A stretch of 64,000 bases of DNA from Trema orientale (lineage: Eukaryota > Streptophyta > Magnoliopsida > Rosales > Cannabaceae). Position numbers and translations under genes: made by a program. The notes under the pieces are model-generated. The model was not told the DNA's origin, did no database searches, and saw only the letters and a program-made list of their open reading frames with translations. Positions 52,916 through 64,000 of the stretch are shown here, piece after piece (within the stretch, counting starts at the first letter, position 1; every line of letters starts with the position of its first letter). The stretch covers positions 455,291 to 519,290 of the forward strand of contig JXTC01000204.1 of NCBI GenBank assembly GCA_002914845.1, written 5' to 3'.

Positions 52916-54428
52916 CTTACATATTTGGGGTTGTCCAGCTGAGGCAAGGCCGTACAGGCCACATGAAAAGAAATTGGACTCAAGAACAATAAGCTGCTAT
53001 TTTGTTGGCTATGTTGAAAGATCCAGAGGTTTCAAATTCTATGATCCCTCCAATAGGTCCTTTTTCGAGAGGGGTAATACGAGATTCCTTGAGGATGTTG
53101 AAGTTGGGGGAGAGGGGGGGAGGGAAGATAAGATCAGGGATATTGTCTTTGAAGAGGAATATATTTCTCTTCCTACAGTTGCCATTGGAGGTGATCAGGC
53201 TCGTTTGCCTGACATTGTTCAAGAAGCAAATCCAGAAATTCAAGACAATATTCCGCAACTCCCTATCCCAGATGAGGCAGTTGCTCCTGAAGAGCAACCT
53301 CAATAACCTCAAGAGGAAGTGCCATTAAGGAGATCTATTAGGGAAAGAAGAAGCGCAATTCCGGATGATTATATCGTCTATCTCCTAGAACATGAGTTTG
53401 ATATAGGAGTGGAAAATGATCCAATCAATTTCACTCAAGCCAAACAAAGTTCAAAATCCCAACAATGGATCACTGCCATGGAAGATGAGATGAAATCCAT
53501 GAAAGACAACGACGTTTGGGAACTCGTCGAATTGCCAGCAGGAAAGAAACCTATTGGTTGTAAATGGATTTTTAAAACCAAAAAGGATTCTAAAGGCAAT
53601 ATCGAGAGATATAAGGCTCGTCTAGTTGCTAAGGATTTCACTCAGAAAGAAGGCGTTGACTATAAAGAGACTTTCTCTCCAGTTTCTTCGAAAGACTCTT
53701 TTAGAATAATTATGGCACTAGTAGCTCATTTTGATTTGGAACTACATCAGATGGATGTAAAGACTGCGTTTCTCAATGGTGATATTAAGGAAACGATTTA
53801 TATGGTACAGCCAGAAAACTTTGTAACCGGAGATCCAAAGTCTATGGTTTGTAAACTGAAGAAATCCATCTATGGTCTCAAACAAGTATCCCGTCAATGG
53901 TATCAAAAGTTCCATCAAGTTATTTCTTCATTTGGTTTTGAAGAAAATTCGGTAGATGGATGCAATTATCACAAGTTCAGTGGGAGCAAATGTATTTTCC
54001 TGGTCTTGTATGTCGATGACATACTTTTGGCAAGCAACGATATAGGCTTATTACACGAAACCAAAAGATTTCTATCAAATAAATTTGAGATGAAAGATCT
54101 TGGGGACGCCTCTTTTGTATTAGGGATTAAAATACACCGAGATCGCTCTCAAGGCATTCTTGGATTATCACAAAAGAGCTATATCGAGAAGGTGCTTGAT
54201 AGGTTTGGCATGAGCAAATGTGCCCCAGGAGATACACCCATTGCTAAGGGTGATAAATTCAGTCTCATTCAATGCCCCAAGAATGAGTTTGAAGCTAAGG
54301 AAATGCAGAAGATCCCTTATGCATCTGCAGTAGGGAGTCTGATGTATGCTCAGGTGTGTACGCGTCCGGATATAGCGTACATAATTGGAGTGTTAGGCAG
54401 ATATTTAAGCAACCCTGGTATGGATCAC
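52916..54428 (+). pseudogene. Ty1/copia integrase C-terminus and reverse transcriptase
   Basis: After the deletion one shifted frame carries the integrase C-terminal region (WGCPAEARPYRPHEKKLDSR, FVGYVERSRGFKFYDP), a linker broken by a TAA at about 53304, and the copia reverse transcriptase (WKWI-type start near 53560; RYKARLVAKDFTQKEGVDY; QMDVKTAFLNGDI; catalytic YVDD at 54009-54020). A TGA at 54429 stops it at a position where copia relatives have Trp. The reverse transcriptase itself is intact in frame from 53319 to 54428. Confidence 0.9.
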
Positions 54429-54431
54429 TGA

Positions 54432-55010
54432 ACAGCAGCAAATAGGGTTTTACGGTATTTACAGAGAACAAAAGATTACATGCTCACTTATCGGAGATCT
54501 GATCGTTTGGAGATCGTGGGGTATTCCGACTCCGATTATGCTGGATACCTAGATAGTAAGAGATCCACTTTAGGCTATATTTACTTGCTTGCCGGAGGAG
54601 CTGTATCGTGGAAGAGTGTTAAGCAGACGCTCACAGCTTCATCCACCATGGAGACAGAGTTTATAGCTTGTCATGAGGCATCAAATCAAGGAATATGGCT
54701 GTGAAATTTTATCACCGGGCTGCGAATTGTCGATGGCATTGAGAAGCCATTGAAGATTTATTGTGATAATAGAGCCGCCGTCCTATATTCCAATAACAAC
54801 AAAAGCTCGTCAAAGTCTAAACACATAGACATTAAGTTTCTAGTTGTTAAAGAAAGAGTTCAGAGTAACCTAGTGTCTATAGAACATATCGGAACTAACT
54901 CCATGTTGGCGGATCCGCTCACCAAAGGTCTAACCCTAAGGTGTTTCATGAACATACTGCTCATATGGGTGTTGTACCATTTAAAGATGTTTAGGAATAG
55001 TGGGAGTTAG
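54432..55010 (+). pseudogene. Ty1/copia RNase H
   Basis: The same frame continues past the TGA: VGYSDSDYAGYLDSKRSTLG, VSWKSVKQTLTASSTMETEF, then a second TGA at 54702 where relatives have Arg, then YCDNRAAVLYSNNN, SKHIDIKF and the terminal MLADPLTKGL. It degrades the RNA strand during reverse transcription. Acidic active-site positions (SDSDYAG, the Glu of STMETEF, YCDN) are visible. Confidence 0.88.
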
Positions 55011-55429
55011 AATTACAAGTTCTCTTGTGACAGACACATTTGTTATTTGATATCAATAAAGTGATGGTTTTCTTTTATACTCTGAATTTATATTTTATTT
55101 TCTTTCTATCTACTGTTTTGCATAAAGTGAAAGACTAAAGTTGATTCGTTGGAATCATAAAGAAGGACCAAATGGAAATAGGCATATAAGATCACTTTTC
55201 GTGTAATTTCCGTGCCACACATCCATACCTGATCTGTGTCATTGCATGCATTGATTTGGTAATCATTGATGGGTTTACTTGCCTACCTAAGTGCAATGAA
55301 GGCCGCTTTGGTTCCATGTTGATATACAAAATGGTTCAGATTGTCTTAAGGAGTAATTTCTCAACAGACAGCAATAAAATGCGCATTCAAGTTTTCATTA
55401 TATAATTGTCTCAGGAAAAACTTATGTAG

Positions 55430-55443
55430 CCCAAGTGGGAGAT
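55430..55443 (+). other. Polypurine tract of the copia element
   Basis: AAGTGGGAGAT lies immediately before the TGTTAGG start of the 3' LTR. This purine-rich primer for plus-strand synthesis is typical of plant copia elements. Confidence 0.75.
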
Positions 55444-55536
55444 TGTTAGGTTACACGAGTAACCTAATATGTGGGCTATAGTTTTTATATCAATTATATA
55501 ATATAAGGGCTGTCTAATTAAGTGGGGCCATTAAGT
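55444..55536 (+). mobile_element. Ty1/copia 3' LTR, first 93 bp only
   Basis: Identical to 49392-49484. The sequence then enters an assembly gap. A full LTR would need about 412 more bases, but the gap is written as 147 bases and the DNA after it is not LTR sequence, so either the gap length is nominal or the 3' LTR is truncated. Confidence 0.9.
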
Positions 55537-55683
55537 NNNNNNNNNNNNNNNNNNNNNNNNNNNNNNNNNNNNNNNNNNNNNNNNNNNNNNNNNNNNNNNN
55601 NNNNNNNNNNNNNNNNNNNNNNNNNNNNNNNNNNNNNNNNNNNNNNNNNNNNNNNNNNNNNNNNNNNNNNNNNNNNNNNNNNN
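55537..55683. other. Assembly gap (147 N)
   Basis: A run of N. It begins inside the 3' LTR of the copia element and ends about 215 bases before the stop codon of the small minus-strand gene. Repeat content explains the assembly failure. Confidence 1.
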
Positions 55684-55897
55684 TTGGGAGAATGCAGTAT
55701 ATCTAAAGAACTTTTATTGCATGTCAGTAAAACTTTTCGAAAAAAGAACTCTATTTACAAAAGCCAGAAACCTCGAAAAACAAATTGAATCCATCTCCTC
55801 TGTAATAAAAAGATATGTACAAGTACAAAACAATATGTTGATTTCTTTTTTCCTCTAAAGATGAGCAAGAACAAAAGGGAGAGATTTATGAGCCGAG

Positions 55898-56182
55898 CTA
55901 GAAAGGTGCTGTGACCACATCCCTTGATAATTCTGAACGTACTTGAAAATGTTCCGCGAATTCAAATTCTTCGCTTAGATCCATCCCTAATGTGCCTTTT
56001 TTCAGCCCAACCACACTGACCACCGGTTCCAAACCCTGCAAACCAAACGATTTGTAGACTTAAATAAAACATTACTTCAAATCTCTATTTTTATCACTAT
56101 TTCCCAATTGTTAAATTTCTTTCAAGCAGGCGAAGAGGGAGAGGAGTGGCCGCATATGTATTTGTAAAACACGTATAATAAT

Positions 56183-56216
<34 letters not shown>

Positions 56217-57475
56217 TCTTAAATAACTTTAATCTGGTCCCACTAAAGGATAAAAGAAAAACTTAATATGTACATTTGTGTCACTGTTTACAAATAATTT
56301 TGGGCATCACTTTCTATTACAATGACCTAATATATAGATAGTCCACTCTTCTTTATTTTTGAAGCTCAACAAAAATTTAGAGGGTAACACTAGGTACTTA
56401 TGGACTAAATTAATTCAATTAAACTATTTATTCAACATTTACACCTACAGAACTTCCTACAGACTATTGGCTAAAAACTCTAATTTTGGAATGTCACGTT
56501 AAAATTCAAAGAACATATAAATGCTTCAAAATGATCCTCGCCAATAACTGTATTTAAGAACAGTACATTAAATATTTAAAATAAGTTCTTATAGAATTAT
56601 CTTAGCATGTAAAACTTTGTTTCAATTAAGTCACGCGCCTAAAAACTAATTGGAGGATAAGTACTGTGTACACGTGGTTTTATATGATCATAAGTACCAC
56701 CAAATGAGTACATTTTTACCATGACGTTTTCTTTATGGGGTCTACATACCATTCCTTCGGACGTTTGATAGATCTTAGACCGACCGAACAGATTTTTTTA
56801 ATTAAAATTTACAGAAATTAACTCATAATAAATTCGATACCATATAAAAAATTTGCAGCCAATATATATATAAATATATATATATAACAGAAGAAGAACA
56901 ATTAATCAACAACAGAAGGTTATAAACAAACGATTTCAGTACCTCAGTAAAGATACTCATGGCTTCTTCCACAGTCCTCGTCTTCATAACATATAAAGCT
57001 GCCTCCTGCAAAAACCGTATATATATATATATTTATATATATATCACCACCATATATAATTATATAATTATATGGCTATAATCCATTAGCTATTTTTTTT
57101 AGCTATTAGTTCATATTATCTAATGGTTATTATATATAATTTGAATAATTAAAAATTGATGATAATAATAATAATAAATAAACATTATTTAATATTTTCT
57201 TTCTATTTTTTAGAATAAAAAAATGTTGAGCAAAACAATACTATAAATACGCTAAAAAAAAAATTACTGAATTGGTGCCCATGAGGCCATATTTATATAA
57301 GATCACCCCAAACAATTAGAACTCAAAATAAAAAATCAAAAAATAACGGGTAAGCAAATTAATGTATGAATAAACTTACCCTTGCAAAGTGTATTTGATC
57401 CATTCTTAGTGTCCTTGGCTCGCTTTCTATGGACGATTTCCTATCAATCCGTACAACTGATGGCCCAGCTTCCAT
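55898..57475 (-). CDS. Small plant protein of unknown function, three exons, 98 aa
   Basis: Exons on the minus strand: 57475-57380, 57005-56943 and 56035-55898. Both introns are GT-AG and join in phase 0. The protein begins MEAGPSVVRIDRKSSIESEP, continues into a likely helix (FAREAALYVMKTRTVEEAMS) and ends with an acidic/aromatic stretch (GMDLSEEFEFAEHF) and SRDVVTAPF. There is no signal peptide, membrane helix or known catalytic motif. It has the look of a short conserved eudicot protein family (RIDRKSSIExEPRTL and EEALxIFTEGLEPVVxV style), but I cannot name it. Support: open phases across three exons and matching splice sites. Exon 2 is only 63 bp. A polyadenylation-like AATAAA (reverse of TTTATT at 55713-55718) lies downstream. 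Confidence 0.82.
56182..56216. repeat. (AAT)n microsatellite in intron 2 of the small gene
   Basis: About eleven AAT/ATA triplets lie in the intron between exons 2 and 3 of the minus-strand gene. Likely length-variable. Confidence 0.9.
57071..57290. mobile_element. MITE in intron 1 of the small gene, about 220 bp
   Basis: The left end ATATGGCTATAATCCATTAG and the right end, reversed, ATATGGCCTCATGGGCACCA have inverted similarity, and the interior resembles the element at 62291-62531 (shared TTTTTTAGC.ATTAG then TATCTAATGG-like words, and AAAATTAC..GAATTGGT). Target duplications are unclear because of TA-rich flanks. Confidence 0.45.
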
Positions 57476-57479
57476 CGTT

Positions 57480-58165
57480 TGGAGAGAACTATATAGAAAC
57501 TTAATAAGAACAACATATATATAAGAACAATATATATATAAGAACAATATATATAGTATATATAAAGAGAGAAAAGATAGAAAAGAGAGGAACAAATGAA
57601 GTTTCAGGTACGCTAGAAAAATATCTCTATGGAAAATGACGCAAAACGAGAAGAGGTTTGTTTATATATATAGTGGAATTGATAATGTCGTGGACAAACT
57701 CTTGAGGTGAGAGGCCCTTCCTTCCTTTGGTGTGAGCAAGTGAACCACGAAAGAAACGTGGCGACGACACAGGACGCCGCGTTACTCGTACACGTGGCCA
57801 TCTGGGTGCGGCTCGATACAAACACGTGGCAGGCTGTGGCGACCTCGTCACTATCAAGATCCTCCTGGTCAGACATGTGAGATTTGCAGCTTTCCTAAAT
57901 TGGGAAAAGTAAGATATAATAATGTGATGAGACGGTTTTATCCTTTGGCTACCGAAAAGGCAAAAGACCAACCAGAGGGGGACAGGCGGTTGATATTAGC
58001 CGGTGGCTCTTCTGTGAGGATGATGGTGTTCGGTTTGACACGTGGTGGCCAGGATTGGTGTGGGGTCCGGTTGATAAGGACCCTTTTGTCCTGCTACGAC
58101 GTGATTCTTAGTTTGAAGATCAGGTCGCACGGACTACCATGATTTATGATTCACGCACGTGAGTG
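57480..58165 (-). promoter_or_regulatory. Promoter region of the 98-aa gene with G-box/ABRE cluster
   Basis: A TATA box (reverse of GTTTATATATATAGTGG at about 57660-57676) puts transcription start near 57630. Further upstream, ACGT-core elements are dense: AACGTGGC at about 57755, CACGTGGCC at 57791, CACGTGGC at 57823-57830, CACGTGG at about 58039 and CACGTG at 58156-58161. CACGTGGC is the classic ABRE/G-box bound by bZIP and bHLH factors, so abscisic-acid, stress or light control is plausible. The region is GC-richer than its surroundings. Confidence 0.65.
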
Positions 58166-58353
58166 TTAGGCGGTCCGATGTTTTGACTAGATAGTAGTTG
58201 GTGGTGAACGAGGAGGGTTGTAGAGTTAATTGGGCCTGACGAGTGTATGGGCCATGAGGTGATCCAAATGGGCCTGATGGGTTCATGGGTTGGTGCCCCA
58301 ACTGGCAATGGGTTTATTCCCTTTTTGGACATTTGAAACGGTTTTAAAAGATG

Positions 58354-60375
58354 GGGAAATTAAGCTGGATAGTTCAAATTTGGGCCAAAATGACTTTTTT
58401 AGTGCTTTTTCAAAATAACATTTCTAATACTCTCAAGTAACAAAATGTCTAAAATGCTCTTGACTTGACCGTCCTCTTTTGAGCTCTATTTTTCCATCTT
58501 TTTTCAATTTTTTTTTAATTTAAAAAACGTAAAAGGAAAGTGGAAGAGAAACAACTGTGTAGAAATAAAGTGGTAAGGTCTTTATTATTTGTTGCTACCC
58601 ATCACAAATGTATGACTCTAAGTCACACTAAAATATATAATGTATATAGGAACATGAATTCCGTGGCTAAACATATCAACATGAATTTTGTGACTAAACA
58701 TATCAAGATGAATCACGCGGCATGTTTTTTATTATTTGTTTTTACTGTTATTTGTTACTGTTCATCACAAATGTATAACTCTAACTCACACTAATTTATA
58801 AAATATCTCAAGTGAGATGCATACATTTAATAAAAGTTTATTATAAACTGAAAATTAATTGCAGATTATCAAGTCATCGAGTCTTTATTATTGAAAAATA
58901 AAAATACAACTGCAAAAATACATTATTGTCGTTATAAACCTGTGACTATCACAAAATGTATGACTCTAAGTCACAAATTATCTAACTCTAGGTCACATAC
59001 ACTAATTACAAATTTCAAAACAACATTAGTCACACACAGCTTCTAGAACGGCTTCCTGGTCTATGATTAGTTGTATGTAAGGGGATCGGATTCTTGCAAG
59101 TTTGCTTATTACGCCCACATTATTGTGGTCCTACTTACCATTGTAATTCAGGACAATAACAATACAACCCATGTCTGCAAAAACAAAAAATACGGATCTA
59201 CAATTAGCCAATAAATTATGTGACAGGATCTCACAATGTTAGTTTATGATGTAAAAGAAATTGTGACCATGACTCTCACACTTTGACAAACAGTCACAAA
59301 ATTTTGACTACTTCTAAACACAAAGTTATTAACAATAGAAAATAAAAACAGACAAGATATCACAAATTTTGTGGCACTTTCTAATTACACAAAGTAGTCT
59401 CACAAATTCAAATTACATTTAATCACAATGATATTAAAATAAGATAACACACTATGATAATCTATTACAAAAAACTGACAAGCAATCACACAAATATTAA
59501 TATTGTCACAGATATATTTGTGTGCCTCATGATCGAGTATATATTTTGACATAGATTTGGAAGGAAAAAATATTTTAAAATACCCATCATACTCAGTATT
59601 TTGACACATTGTCATACAAATTTTGACAGTAAGTGACACAAATTGTAACTTTCAACATATACTTAATAAAAATTTTAAGCAAATATGTTTTCAATCATTT
59701 AGTCACTAGATCCATAACATATGACCTTATACAACTATTACCTGCTTAGTTTTAACCCTAGATTAGAATAGATCTGAAAAGAAACAAAAAGATACCTTTT
59801 CTTCTAAAAAATTGCGAAGAACAAATCCGACCCAAAATGAAGAAAATGCAGCAGAGATAGGAGATAATCGATGGCAATAAAACAGAGAAACTTATAACTG
59901 AACTAGAGAGAGAGATGAGCAGATGAGAATGAGCTGAACTAGAGAGAAAGATATGGGCAGAGAAACTTCGAGCTGAACCCTAAAGAGAAATGGGCGAAGG
60001 AGAATGGAGCTGAACTAGATAAAGAGAGATGGGCTAAGAAACTTTGAGCTGAATCAAATAAAAAAATGGGCAAATCTGGGTTTGGGGAGAAGAAAGAGAG
60101 AGAGATCGGTAAATCTGGGTTTTGGCAGAAGCAATGGTACGTTTAGAAAAGAAAATTATGAAAAAGAGAGGGGAAAAATAGAGAAAATGAGAGAAAAGTG
60201 GACAACTTTTGACTAAAAAAGCAATATATGTCATAAGGATATTTTTGAAACACCATTTTTTTCTCTCCAAAATGGAACTACAAAAGTCATTTTTAGTAAC
60301 TATAAAAGTCATTTGGAAAAAGTGAACTTAAAAAATCAATTTGGCCCAAATTTGAACTATCCAAGTGAATTTCCC
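58354..60375. mobile_element. Mutator-like non-autonomous element, about 2.0 kb
   Basis: The left end GGGAAATTAAGCTGGATAGT continues with TCAAATTTGGGCCAAAATGA; the right end, reversed, reads GGGAAATTCACTTGGATAGT then TCAAATTTGGGCCAAATTGA. Flanks TAAAAGATG and TAAAAGCAG (58345-58353 and 60376-60384) match at seven of nine positions, as for an aged Mutator-type duplication. The interior repeats ATGTATGACTCTAAGTCACA several times (about 58610, 58765, 58955) and is rich in GTCACA and TGACA words. I see no transposase. Confidence 0.75.
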
Positions 60376-60384
60376 TAAAAGCAG

Positions 60385-62290
60385 AAGAAATTTGATTTTA
60401 TATGGTAAATTTTCCAAAAAGAGATTGAAAAAGAATTCTAAATTATATATTTGATTGGAAATTTTCAGATTTATTTAGAAAATCAATTTTTAATATCTTT
60501 AGAAAAATACCACTTTTCAATAATTGATGAAATATTTGAGTTAATCAGACTAGTTAGCTCAAGTAACTCGATCTGAAGTAACCCGACTAATTATCTCGAA
60601 TACCACTATAAAATACTAATTTTGAAGAATAATATGTTTCAAAATTTTCAATAAAAATTATATTTATCTACAAAAATTTTAAACATGTGATTATTTTTCA
60701 AAAGAAATTGCGAAATCCTAATTCCAACTATGTTTCTTATGAACCTTAAGCAATAGTTCAAGATCTCTAATTCTCTTCTTAGTTTTCAAGAACCTTAAAA
60801 AATAATTCAACTTTAACTCTCTTTTCTAATCCTTAAGAACCATAAAAAGTACTCAAGAATCCTAAAATTAATTCAATAACTCAATCTCTAATATCTAGTT
60901 ATTAAGAACTTTAAAAAATTAATTCAAGAACTCCATCTTTCTGGGAGAAATATAGAATGATTAATATTTAAAATCCTGAAAATTTTGTAATTCTATCTTA
61001 ATTTATAAAGTGAGTTTTTATTAAGAAAACAAAAGGTTGACAAGAATTTAGTCAAAAATAGTAGATTTTCAAAACTCATGATGAGTGGGAAAAGATATTT
61101 TATTTGATTTTTTTTATTGATGGTAAATTTTGGAAAAGATTTGTTGAGAAAATAATTAATTTTTAAATTTTAAAGAGCAGTCTATTTAGAAGAGAGGCGG
61201 ATTAAAAGAAAAAATGAAAAAAAAAGTGTCAATAGAGCCACATTTTAGCAAATTATTGAACTTTTTCAACTTTTAATCTAAAAATCACCAAAGTGTTCTT
61301 AGACTATTTGATTAAATCGACTAATGATTTTAATCAAATTATCCATTACACCTACACAAATATATTAAATAACATATTTATTCCCAATAAAAATTTAAAA
61401 AATTGGCTGTTTCGTCATATGGTTAAGAAGTAATTAGACTATTTACTCAAAATGACTAATGATATTAGTGTCATTTAACAATATAATTTGACAAAATTTT
61501 TCCAAGAGATATCTTGACTCCATTTGACAAACTTGATGGATATATTCATGTTTTAAAAGTAAAACCACATGGTGGAAACTGATATTCTACCAAAACACAA
61601 GGGAGGTCTTTTTGTTTTTGTTTTTGTCGCAGAGCCCATTTGCCACTTGTAAGAGAAAGAATATGTATGCTGAATCGGCACTGCCCCTTTGCCCTTTACT
61701 TCCACACATTTTCTTCCAAGCCAAGCAGAGGATTATCCCCTTACATTACCTCCATAATCTTGTGCCCGAAAAGCAATATTTTGATTCCAACTGTTTTAAA
61801 TTTTTAAACGTAAATATTATCTAAGGTTTGATTTGTAGAAGGTCGCACACGATTAGTGCTAGCGTTTTCGGACAATAGATTCAGTAGTTGAGGGAGAAGA
61901 GAAAGTGAACATTAATTTAAACATTAAATTAGATTAGAGTAGAAGCATGTTAAATTAAAGCATCAAATCATTATCCCAGCGCAAAAAAAAAAAAAAAAAA
62001 AAATCAAATCAAATCATTAAATGTCACGAGTAAGCAAAGGCAACTTTAGCATCCAACATAATGTTAATTCCTATCAAGGACATTTGGACACACAAAACAC
62101 CTTCTAGAAAAGAAGGAAAAGAAAAAAAAAATCTACAATAGTTCTTTCATTTCGATACTTCAAAATTTTATAAAACTACTAAAATTTATTCAAATTACAA
62201 TTTACCATCAAAATATTGTATATGATCACTTGAAACTCGTATATCATACAATATTATATATACCTTAGATATATATATATATACATATAT
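60385..62290. other. AT-rich intergenic DNA
   Basis: No gene recognised. The 70-codon frame at about 61612 has no family resemblance. Repeated TTAAGAACC words occur at about 60745-60930. A poly-A tract lies near 61985. Confidence 0.45.
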
Positions 62291-62531
62291 ATAGGTTGCC
62301 AATCCAATAGGTTTTTTTTTTTACCTATGCGTATGTAATTTTTTTTAGCAGTTAGATCATCATCTAATAGTAATTCAACGGTTATAATGATGTATATGAA
62401 AAGACGTACATTATTAATGCTATTTCTCTCTTATTTTTTATTATTAAAAAATGTGCAAGATAAATTTTAATTGACCAAAGCGATATCTATGTATAGGTTA
62501 AAAAAAAATTACCTACAGAATTGGTACTCAT
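62291..62531. mobile_element. MITE, about 240 bp, same family as the one at 57.1 kb
   Basis: The left end TATATAGGTTGCCAATCCAA continues to AGGTTTTTTTTTTACCTATG; the right end, reversed, reads TATATGAGTACCAATTCTGT then AGGTAATTTTTTTTAACCTA. The ends lie in TA-rich DNA so a target duplication cannot be defined. Confidence 0.5.
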
Positions 62532-64000
62532 ATATATATATTAAGTGAAAAGGATATGGTATCATATAATTAAACACTGTATTAATCGATGAATGGGCAA
62601 ATTTTCCAAATGAACAACCAACACAAGATTAAAAAAATTAAAAGAAAAAAAAAAAACAAAATAATGGATGTTATGGTTGAAGGGTTTTTCTGGCTAAAGG
62701 AATTCTAAAGACTAGTTTGGGGAGCAGCATAATTGCTTGGAAATAAATTTTTTGTTTCTGAAACTTAATTGTAAACGCGATAAATTTCTAAGGTTTTTTT
62801 TCTCTTTCTTTTTTTTTTCCCCTTGAGGTAAACTACTACATGTAACATGTTTAAAGGCAGCTTTCAGAAGTTGATTCCTTGGGCTTCACTTTTGGACAAA
62901 TGCAAGTTTATTGTACTAATAAAGAAATTGTCATGTTAAGTCTAAACTTAGCACAAGGAGGATTATCATCTTCACATATGCTTTCGTTAGCTGACTTGGA
63001 CTTTTGTGAGAGATACAACACACACACCTAACCAACTCCCATTATGAGCAGCAAACTCTCATTTATTGAAAGAAAAATGTTAGTTTCATTAGTCGCATTC
63101 AATCAATATATAATAAATAATCAAATTGTTGACACAAGTATTAAAAGATCACATTATTGTGTTTTATTGGGGATGTTTTGGCCATTATCTTTCAACAACT
63201 ATAGCCTGGCTTTTAAAGAACACTGTCCTAATTGATTTGTGTCTTGTGACCTACATTGGAAAATACGGAGTAAACTATCCTAAACCCTTTGGAAAAAAAT
63301 GCTTCGAAAAAGAGGAATAAGAAAGAAAAGCAAAATTTAATCAAAATAGAGAAGGGGAGTAAAAAGGAAAATAGCATTTTACCTTGTTTAATCGACAAGT
63401 TACCATCAAATCCTTTTGTCAGTGAATATCTCAATGAGATGGTTAATGAACTTTAGTAAAAGCCATGTTCTAGTTTATATAAAACAAATACATAATCAAA
63501 TTACCATTTAAAACAAATATTCATCAGTAAAAAGTCTTTATCATATCACCAAGTACAATTTTCAATGATATTAAATGTATGATACATATACACACGATAT
63601 AATTAGTCATTATATGTGTACTCTCGTACACTCATACAATATACAATGGTACAATTCCTCAATTAATATTGCGTTCCTTTCAAAACAATTCATGCAAGAA
63701 TATCATATATCAAAAGAGATTAGAAGAAATATGTAGTAGAATAAAGGGTCGAACAGTTTAGGATTTCATCAAACAGTTCGTAGAGTCTATTTTTTTTAAA
63801 TATTTTTTTCTGAAATAATTTCTGTTCATGAGATTTAATTGAACGATTTAAAAAAAAAAACAAAAAAAGAAAAAAATAGCACTATCGTAGGATTCCCTAA
63901 AAAATTATTCCAAATACCATTACAAATGCATACGATGACTACAACACTAATAATAATAAATAATACTTTTCGTGCCAAACTAACTCTAGAACAATTTCCA
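62532..64000. other. AT-rich intergenic DNA to the window end
   Basis: No gene recognised. Small frames around 63044-63434 overlap on both strands and have no identifiable domain. Confidence 0.45.

Overview
The window is nuclear DNA from a flowering plant, almost certainly a eudicot. It is AT-rich, has GT-AG introns, two clear plant genes (a plant-type phosphatidylinositol 4-kinase beta and a NAC transcription factor), a third small three-exon gene that no single long reading frame reveals, and dense plant-type transposons. I see no prokaryotic, organellar or CRISPR feature, and I recognised no tRNA or rRNA gene.

Layout. 1-2.8 kb: AT-rich intergenic DNA with one tandem duplication. 2.8-6.1 kb: decayed Ty3/gypsy element (pol tail, LTR, primer site, gag, protease). 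6.8-8.1 kb: LINE remnant on the minus strand beside a Myb/SANT-like pseudogene. 8.4-9.4 kb: GC-richer repeat, possibly an LTR. 12.36-13.92 kb: 1.57-kb inverted-repeat element with a minisatellite core. 14.5-26.7 kb: the PI4K-beta gene, 16 coding exons, 1100 codons. 27-30.7 kb: a stack of transposons nested in one another, dated by their target-site duplications. 31-44 kb: gene-poor, with many MITEs, tandem repeats and a second fragment of the same gypsy family. 44.1-46.3 kb: NAC gene with an upstream ORF in its leader. 49.4-55.5 kb: Ty1/copia element with an internal integrase deletion and stop codons; its 3' LTR runs into a 147-base assembly gap. 55.9-57.5 kb: a 98-aa protein gene on the minus strand, with a G-box-rich upstream region. 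58.35-60.38 kb: 2-kb Mutator-like element. The rest is AT-rich with more MITEs.

The three host genes do not form an evident pathway: membrane phosphoinositide synthesis, transcriptional control and an unknown small protein. There is no operon-like organisation.

I found no wholly new enzymatic system. The observations most worth pursuing are: (1) a 34-codon uORF starting next to a splice acceptor in the NAC leader; (2) the multi-level nested transposon stack with intact target duplications at several levels and possible captured exons; (3) the inverted-repeat element built around a tetra-/decamer-based minisatellite; (4) a 141-bp almost fully palindromic MITE able to fold into a hairpin RNA; (5) stop codons in both LTR elements that all look like single C-to-T (or G-to-A) changes. 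Coordinates were read by eye, so single-base errors are possible at element ends; splice sites of the host genes were checked by reading-frame phase.
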